Of a DNA stretch of 64,000 nt, positions 53,373 through 64,000 are shown piece by piece. How positions within the stretch are numbered: position 1 is the first letter of the stretch; the number at the start of each line of letters is the position of its first letter. Source of the stretch: Andrena cerasifolii (lineage: Eukaryota > Arthropoda > Insecta > Hymenoptera > Andrenidae). The stretch spans positions 241,001-305,000 of the forward strand of contig NC_135130.1 in NCBI RefSeq assembly GCF_050908995.1. Reading direction: 5' to 3'. Both the position numbers and the translations under genes were made by a program. The notes beneath the pieces are model-generated. The model did not search any database and had not been told where the DNA came from. It was given only the letters and a program-made list of their open reading frames with translations.

Positions 53373-53403
<31 letters not shown>

Positions 53404-53528
53404 GGAAGACGACGAGGACGACGACGACGACGGCGAGGAAGACGACGACGACGACGACGACGGCGAGGAAGACGACGACGACGACCACGACGACGAGGAA
53501 GACGACGAGGACGACGATGACGACGACC

Positions 53529-53560
<32 letters not shown>

Positions 53561-53561
53561 C

Positions 53562-53655
<94 letters not shown>

Positions 53656-53689
53656 CGACGAGGACGAGGACAAGGACGACGAGGACGAT

Positions 53690-53745
<56 letters not shown>

Positions 53746-54082
53746 CGACGAGGACGAGGACGAGAACGAGGAAGTGGACGCGGAACGACGACGAGGACGA
53801 CGTCGACGACGACGAGGACGAGGACGACGACGACGACGACGACTAGGACGACGACGACGACGAGGACGACGACGACGAGGAAGACGACGAGGACGACGAC
53901 GACGACGACGAGGGAGACGAGGACGACGAGGAAGACGACGAGGACGACGATGACGACGACGAGGGAGACGATGACGACGAGGACGACGACGACGAGGACG
54001 AGGAAGACGACGACGAGGAAGACGACGAGGACGACGATGACGACGATGACGACGACCACGAGGACGAGAACGAGGACGAGGT

Positions 54083-54190
<108 letters not shown>

Positions 54191-54202
54191 CGAGGACGAG
54201 GA

Positions 54203-54253
<51 letters not shown>

Positions 54254-54265
54254 CGAGGACGAGGA

Positions 54266-54484
<219 letters not shown>

Positions 54485-54656
54485 CGACGAGGACGAGGAC
54501 GAGAACGAGGAAGTGGACGCGGAACGACGACGAGGACGACGTCGAGGACGAGGACGAGGACGAGGACGAGAACGAGGAAGTGGACGCGGAACGACGACGA
54601 GGACGACGTCGACGACGACGAGGACGAGGACGACGACGACGACGACGACTAGGACG

Positions 54657-54806
54657 ACGACGACGAGGAAGACGACGAGGACGACGACGACGACGACGAG
54701 GGAGACGAGGACGACGAGGAAGACGACGAGGACGACGACGACGACGACGAGGGAGACGAGGACGACGAGGAAGACGACGAGGACGACGACGACGACGACG
54801 AGGGAG
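54657..54806 (+). repeat. 51-bp tandem repeat, 3 units (D1)
   Basis: Seventeen-triplet units marked by GAGGGAGACG at 54698, 54749 and 54800. GAGGGA is one of the few sources of GGG in the array. The last unit passes into GATGACGAGG. Confidence 0.85.
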
Positions 54807-54874
54807 ACGATGACGAGGAAGACGACGAGGACGACGATGACGACGACCACAACGACGAGGACGACGACGACGAG

Positions 54875-54907
<33 letters not shown>

Positions 54908-55166
54908 GACGAGGACGAGGACGACGAGGACGAGGACGAGGAAGTGGCCGCGGAACGAGGAAGTGGACGCGGAACGACGACGAGAACGAGGAACGACGAC
55001 GAGGACGACGAGGACGAGGACGTGGACGAGGACGACGAGGACGAGGACGTGGACGAGGACGAGGAAGACGACGACGACGACGAGGACGGCGACGATGACG
55101 ACGAGGACGAGGACGAGGAAGTCGACGCGGAACGACGACGAGAACGACGACGAGGACGACGACGAC

Positions 55167-55250
55167 GAGGACGACGACGACGACGACGACGACGAGGACG
55201 ACGACGACGACGACGACGACGAGGACGACGACGACGACGACGACGACGAG
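55167..55250 (+). repeat. 27-bp minisatellite, 3 units
   Basis: Three units of one GAG followed by eight GAC, starting at 55167, 55194 and 55221 and closed by GAG at 55248. I saw no second copy in the window. It sits just upstream of the block A type word GTGGCCGCGG near 55275. Confidence 0.85.
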
Positions 55251-55389
55251 GACGACGAGGACGAGGACGAGGAAGTGGCCGCGGAACGAGGAAGTGGACG
55301 CGGAACGACGAAGTGGACGCGGAACGACGACGAGAACGAGGAACGACGACGAGGACGACGAGGACGAGGACGAGGACGACGACGACGAG

Positions 55390-55427
<38 letters not shown>

Positions 55428-55490
55428 CGAGGAAGACGACGACGACGACCACGAGGACGAGGACGACGACGACGAGGACGAGGACGAGGA

Positions 55491-55571
<81 letters not shown>

Positions 55572-55707
55572 AGAGGACGAGGACGAGGACGACGAGGAAG
55601 ACGTCGAGGACGAGGACGACGAGGAAGACGTCGAGGACGAGGACGACGACGACGAGGACGAGGACGAGAACGAGGAAGTGGACGCGGAACGACGACGAGG
55701 ACGACGT

Positions 55708-55743
<36 letters not shown>

Positions 55744-56027
55744 AGACGACGACGACGACGACTAGGACGACGACGACGACGAGGACGACGACGACGAGGA
55801 AGACGACGAGGACGACGACGACGACGACGAGGACGAGGACGAGAACGAGGACGAGGACGAGGAAGACGACGACGACGACGACGACGACGGCGAGGAAGAC
55901 GACGACGACGACCACGAGGACGAGGAAGAGGACGAGGACGAGGACGAGGACGACGAGGAAGACGTCGAGAACGACGACGAGGACGACGTCGACGACGAGG
56001 AAGACGACGGCGACGACCACGACGACA

Positions 56028-56061
<34 letters not shown>

Positions 56062-56197
56062 GGAAGACGTCGAGGACGACGACGACGAGGACGACGTCGC
56101 CGACGACGAGGACGACGTCGACGACGACGAGAACGAGGACCAGGACGAGGAAGTGGACGCGGAATGACGACGAGGACGAGGAACGACGACGAGGACA

Positions 56198-56228
<31 letters not shown>

Positions 56229-56397
56229 CGAGGACGAGGACGAGGAAGACGACGACGACCACGAGGAAGACGACGACGACGACGACGAGGAAGACGACGA
56301 GGACGACGACGACGACGACGACGACGGGGAGGAAGACGACGACGACGACCACGACGACGAGGACGAGGAACGACGACGAGGAAGAGGACGAGGACGA

Positions 56398-56490
<93 letters not shown>

Positions 56491-56615
56491 CGAGGACGAG
56501 GACGAGGACGACGACGACGACGGCGAGGAAGACGACGACGACGACGACGGCGAGGAAGACGACGACGACGACCACGACGACGAGGAAGACGACGAGGACG
56601 ACGATGACGACGACC

Positions 56616-56664
<49 letters not shown>

Positions 56665-56715
56665 CGACGAGGACGACGTGGAACGACGACGAGGACGACG
56701 AGGACGAGGACGAGA

Positions 56716-56746
<31 letters not shown>

Positions 56747-56871
56747 GGAAGACGACGAGGACGACGACGACGACGGCGAGGAAGACGACGACGACGACGA
56801 CGACGGCGAGGAAGACGACGACGACGACCACGACGACGAGGAAGACGACGAGGACGACGATGACGACGACC

Positions 56872-56938
<67 letters not shown>

Positions 56939-56965
56939 CGACGAGGACGAGGACACGGACGAGGA

Positions 56966-57046
<81 letters not shown>

Positions 57047-57254
57047 CGACGAGGACGAGGACGAGAACGAGGAAGTGGACGCGGAACGACGACGAGGACG
57101 ACGTCGACGACGACGAGGACGAGGACGACGACGACGACGACGACTAGGACGACGACGACGACGAGGACGACGACGACGAGGAAGACGACGAGGACGACGA
57201 CGACGACGACGAGGGAGACGAGGACGACGAGGAAGACGACGAGGACGACGACGA

Positions 57255-57335
<81 letters not shown>

Positions 57336-57395
57336 AGTGGATGCGGAACGACGACGAGGACGAGGAACGACGACGTGGAACGACGACGACGACGA

Positions 57396-57428
<33 letters not shown>

Positions 57429-57679
57429 AGACGACGACGACCACGAGGACGAGGAAGACGACGACGACGACGACTAGGACGACGACGACGACGAGGACGA
57501 CGACGACGAGGAAGACGACGAGGACGACGACGACGACGACGAGGGAGACGAGGACGACGAGGAAGACGACGAGGACGACGACGACGACGACGAGGGAGAC
57601 GATGACGACGAGGACGACGACGACGAGGACGAGGAAGACGACGACGAGGAAGACGACGAGGACGACGATGACGACGACC

Positions 57680-57734
<55 letters not shown>

Positions 57735-57794
57735 AGTGGATGCGGAACGACGACGAGGACGAGGAACGACGACGTGGAACGACGACGACGACGA

Positions 57795-57827
<33 letters not shown>

Positions 57828-58046
57828 AGACGACGACGACCACGAGGACGAGGAAGACGACGACGACGACGAGGACGACGACGACGAGGAAGACGACGAG
57901 GACGACGACGACGACGACGAGGGAGACGAGGACGACGAGGAAGACGACGAGGACGACGACGACGACGACGAGGGAGACGACGACGACGACGAGGGAGACG
58001 ATGACGACGAGGACGACGACGACGAGGACGAGAACGAGGACGAGGT

Positions 58047-58154
<108 letters not shown>

Positions 58155-58166
58155 CGAGGACGAGGA

Positions 58167-58205
<39 letters not shown>

Positions 58206-58208
58206 AGA

Positions 58209-58367
<159 letters not shown>

Positions 58368-58539
58368 CGACGAGGACGAGGACGAGAACGAGGAAGTGGA
58401 CGCGGAACGACGACGAGGACGACGTCGAGGACGAGGACGAGGACGAGGACGAGAACGAGGAAGTGGACGCGGAACGACGACGAGGACGACGTCGACGACG
58501 ACGAGGACGAGGACGACGACGACGACGACGACTAGGACG

Positions 58540-58689
58540 ACGACGACGAGGAAGACGACGAGGACGACGACGACGACGACGAGGGAGACGAGGACGACGA
58601 GGAAGACGACGAGGACGACGACGACGACGACGAGGGAGACGAGGACGACGAGGAAGACGACGAGGACGACGACGACGACGACGAGGGAG
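58540..58689 (+). repeat. 51-bp tandem repeat, 3 units (D2)
   Basis: GAGGGAGACG at 58581, 58632 and 58683, exactly 3883 bases after the D1 copy and with the same number of units. Confidence 0.85.
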
Positions 58690-58930
58690 ACGATGACGAG
58701 GAAGACGACGAGGACGACGATGACGACGACCACAACGACGAGGACGACGACGACGAGGACGACGACGACGACGACGACGACGACGAGGACGAGGACGACG
58801 AGGACGACGACCACGAGGACGAGGAAGAGGACGAGGACGAGGACGACGAGGAAGACGTCGTGGACGACGACGACGAGGACGACGTCGACGACGACGACGA
58901 CGACGACGACGACTAGGACGACGACGACGA

Positions 58931-58969
<39 letters not shown>

Positions 58970-59359
58970 AGTGGACGCGGAACGACGACGTGGAACGACG
59001 ACGACGACGAGGAAGACGACGAGGACGACGACGACGAGGACGACGACCACGACGACAAGGACGAGGACGACGAGGAAGACGTCGAGGACGACGACGAGGA
59101 CGACGTCGACGACGAGGAAGACGACGTCGACGACGACGAGAACGAGGACCAGGACGAGGAAGTGGACGCGGAACGACGACGAGGTCGAGGAAGTGGATGC
59201 GGAACGACGACGAGGACGACGTCGACGACGACGAGGACGAGGACGACGACGACGACGACGAGGACGATGACGAGAACGAGGAAGTGGACGCGCAACGACG
59301 ACGAGAACGAGGACGAGGAAGACGACGACGACGACGAGGAAGACGACGACGACGACGAG

Positions 59360-59679
<320 letters not shown>

Positions 59680-59703
59680 CGACGACGACGACGAGGACGA
59701 GGA

Positions 59704-59784
<81 letters not shown>

Positions 59785-59787
59785 AGA

Positions 59788-59826
<39 letters not shown>

Positions 59827-59972
59827 CGACGAGGACGAGGACGAGGACGACGAGGACGAGGACGACGACGACGAGGACGAGGACGAGAACGAGGAAGTGG
59901 ACGCGGAACGACGACGAGAACGAGGACGAGGAAGACGACGACGACGACGAGGAAGACGACGACGACGACGAG

Positions 59973-60116
59973 GACGACGTCGACGACGACGAGGACGACG
60001 AGGACGAGGACGACGTCGACGACGACGAGGACGACGAGGACGAGGACGACGTCGACGACGACGAGGACGACGAGGACGAGGACGACGTCGACGACGACGA
60101 GGACGAGGACGAGGAC
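59973..60116 (+). repeat. 36-bp minisatellite, 4 units (D2)
   Basis: Units start at 59973, 60009, 60045 and 60081. The block follows GACGCGGAACGACGACG rather than the GACGCGCAACG seen before the other blocks, so it was probably placed here by a separate exchange. Confidence 0.8.
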
Positions 60117-60137
60117 GAGGAAGTGGACGCGGAACGA

Positions 60138-60176
<39 letters not shown>

Positions 60177-60318
60177 AGACGAGGAAGACATCGAGGACGA
60201 CGACGACGAGGACGACGTCGCCGACGACGAGGACGACGTCGACGACGACGAGAACGAGGACCAGGACGAGGAAGTGGACGCGGAACGACGACGAGGACGA
60301 GGAACGACGACGAGGACA

Positions 60319-60349
<31 letters not shown>

Positions 60350-60503
60350 CGAGGACGAGGACGAGGAAGACGACGACGACCACGAGGAAGACGACGACGA
60401 CGACGACGAGGAAGACGACGAGGACGACGAGGACGACGACGACGACGAGGACGACGTCGACGACGACGAGGACGACGAGGACGAGGACGAGGACGAGGAA
60501 GAC

Positions 60504-60535
<32 letters not shown>

Positions 60536-60542
60536 CGACGAG

Positions 60543-60577
<35 letters not shown>

Positions 60578-60718
60578 CGAGGAAGACGACGACGACGACC
60601 ACGAGGACGAGGAAGAGGACGAGGACGAGGACGACGAGGAAGACGTCGTGGACGACGACGACGAGGACGACGTCGACGACGACGACGACGACGACGACGA
60701 CTAGGACGACGACGACGA

Positions 60719-60769
<51 letters not shown>

Positions 60770-61025
60770 AGTGGACGCGGAACGACGACCAGGACGAGGA
60801 ACGACGACGTGGAACGACGACGAGGACGAGGAAGACGACGAGGACGACGACGACGAGGACGACGACCACGACGACAAGGACGAGGACGACGAGGAAGACG
60901 TCGAGGACGACGACGAGGACGACGTCGACGACGAGGAAGACGACGTCGACGACGACGAGAACGAGGACCAGGACGAGGAAGTGGACGCGGAACGACGACG
61001 AGGACGAGGAACGACGACGAGGACA

Positions 61026-61056
<31 letters not shown>

Positions 61057-61451
61057 CGAGGACGAGGACGAGGAAGACGACGACGACCACGAGGAAGACG
61101 ACGACGACGACGACGAGGAAGACGACGAGGACGACGACGACGACGACGACGACGGGGAGGAAGACGACGACGACGACCACGACGACGAGGACGAGGAACG
61201 ACGACGAGGAAGAGGACGAGGACGACGACGAGGACGAGGACGAGGACGAGGAAGTGGATGCGGAACGACGACGAGGTCGAGGAAGTGGATGCGGAACGAC
61301 GACGAGGACGACGTCGACGACGACGAGGACGAGGACGACGACGACGACGACGAGGACGATGACGAGAACGAGGAAGTGGACGCGCAACGACGACGAGAAC
61401 GAGGACGAGGAAGACGACGACGACGACGAGGAAGACGACGACGACGACGAG

Positions 61452-61807
<356 letters not shown>

Positions 61808-61831
61808 CGACGACGACGACGAGGACGAGGA

Positions 61832-61888
<57 letters not shown>

Positions 61889-61891
61889 AGA

Positions 61892-61930
<39 letters not shown>

Positions 61931-62522
61931 CGACGAGGACGAGGACGAGGACGACGAGGACGAGGACGAGGACGACGACGACGAGGACGAGGACGAGAAC
62001 GAGGAAGTGGACGCGGAACGACGACGAGAACGAGGAACGACGACGAGGACGACGTCGACGACGACGAGGACGAGGACGACGACGACGACGACGAGGACGA
62101 GGACGAGAACGAGGACGAGGACGAGGAAGACGACGACGACGACGACGACGACGGCGAGGAAGACGACGACGACGACCACGAGGACGAGGAAGAGGACGAG
62201 GACGAGGACGAGGACGACGAGGAAGACGTCGTGGACGACGACGACGAGGACGACGTCGACGACGACGACGACGACGACGACGACTAGGACGACGACGACG
62301 ACGACGAGGACGAGGACGAGGACGAGGAAGTGGACGCGGAACGACGACCAGGACGAGGAACGACGACGTGGAACGACGACGAGGACGAGGAAGACGACGA
62401 GGACGACGACGACGAGGACGACGACCACGACGACAAGGACGAGGACGACGAGGAAGACGTCGAGAACGACGACGAGGACGACGTCGACGACGAGGAAGAC
62501 GACGGCGACGACCACGACGACA

Positions 62523-62556
<34 letters not shown>

Positions 62557-62692
62557 GGAAGACGTCGAGGACGACGACGACGAGGACGACGTCGCCGACG
62601 ACGAGGACGACGTCGACGACGACGAGAACGAGGACCAGGACGAGGAAGTGGACGCGGAATGACGACGAGGACGAGGAACGACGACGAGGACA

Positions 62693-62723
<31 letters not shown>

Positions 62724-62892
62724 CGAGGACGAGGACGAGGAAGACGACGACGACCACGAGGAAGACGACGACGACGACGACGAGGAAGACGACGAGGACG
62801 ACGACGACGACGACGACGACGGGGAGGAAGACGACGACGACGACCACGACGACGAGGACGAGGAACGACGACGAGGAAGAGGACGAGGACGA

Positions 62893-62949
<57 letters not shown>

Positions 62950-63050
62950 CGACGACGGCGAGGAAGACGACGACGACGACGACGGCGAGGAAGACGACGA
63001 CGACGACCACGACGACGAGGAAGACGACGAGGACGACGATGACGACGACC

Positions 63051-63105
<55 letters not shown>

Positions 63106-63156
63106 CGACGAGGACGACGTGGAACGACGACGAGGACGACGAGGACGAGGACGAGA

Positions 63157-63187
<31 letters not shown>

Positions 63188-63312
63188 GGAAGACGACGAG
63201 GACGACGACGACGACGGCGAGGAAGACGACGTCGACGACGACGACGGCGAGGAAGACGACGACGACGACCACGACGACGAGGAAGACGACGATGACGACG
63301 ATGACGACGACC

Positions 63313-63433
<121 letters not shown>

Positions 63434-63473
63434 CGACGAGGACGAGGACAAGGACGAGGACGACGAGGACGAT

Positions 63474-63535
<62 letters not shown>

Positions 63536-63863
63536 CGACGAGGACGAGGACGAGAACGAGGAAGTGGACGCGGAACGACGACGAGGACGACGTCGACGAC
63601 GACGAGGACGAGGACGACGACGACGACGACGACTAGGACGACGACGACGACGAGGACGACGACGACGAGGAAGACGACGAGGACGACGACGACGACGACG
63701 AGGGAGACGAGGACGACGAGGAAGACGACGAGGACGACGACGACGACGACGAGGGAGACGATGACGACGAGGACGACGACGACGAGGACGAGGAAGACGA
63801 CGACGAGGAAGACGACGAGGACGACGATGACGACGACCACGAGGACGAGAACGAGGACGAGGT

Positions 63864-63983
<120 letters not shown>

Positions 63984-64000
63984 CGAGGACGAGGACGAGG

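Overview
The whole 64 kb window is one block of satellite DNA. I found no protein-coding gene, RNA gene, transposon, CRISPR array or unique-sequence island. The plus strand is built almost entirely from the triplets GAC and GAG, as (GAC)n and (GAGGAC)n tracts. A small set of variant triplets (GAA, GTG, GCG, AAC, GTC, GGC, GAT, CAC, TAG, TAA) is scattered through them. T is nearly absent from the plus strand, G+C is about two thirds by inspection, and a CpG occurs every 3 to 6 bases. This points to a eukaryotic heterochromatic, subtelomeric or other tandem-satellite locus. Nothing in the sequence identifies the organism. A collapsed or mis-joined assembly cannot be excluded, but the nested, variant-tagged duplications look like real DNA history.

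The structure is hierarchical. Level 1 is the GAC/GAG triplet. Level 2 is made of words such as GAAGTGGACGCGGAAC and GACGTCGACGAC that punctuate the tracts, plus minisatellites of 27, 36 and 51 bp. Level 3 is a set of modules of roughly 0.4 to 4 kb. Many of them end at a GACTAG or AACTAG landmark, of which I count 53. Level 4 is duplication of 10 to 15 kb.

Layout: block A (1-10942) holds three related copies of a module of 2.6 to 4.4 kb. Block B (10943-21858) holds modules of 1.6 to 4.0 kb marked by CTAG pairs about 650 bp apart. Block C is a large tandem duplication, C1 (21859-37027, 15169 bp) followed by C2 (37028-51898, 14871 bp). Its edges lie in uninterrupted GACGAG runs. Block D (51899-64000) repeats a 3.3 to 3.9 kb module and ends with a new partial copy of 50585-54300 at a distance of 9.8 to 10.1 kb. 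The array runs off both ends of the window.

Open reading frames of up to about 5000 codons exist on both strands, but they follow from base composition: a T-poor plus strand and an A-poor minus strand contain few stop codons. Translated, every frame gives only Asp/Glu, Arg/Gly, Thr/Arg, Leu/Val, Ser or Arg/Pro runs. The acidic frame is rotated by one base at every GAAC-GAC word, so no single protein register is maintained. No CDS is therefore annotated.
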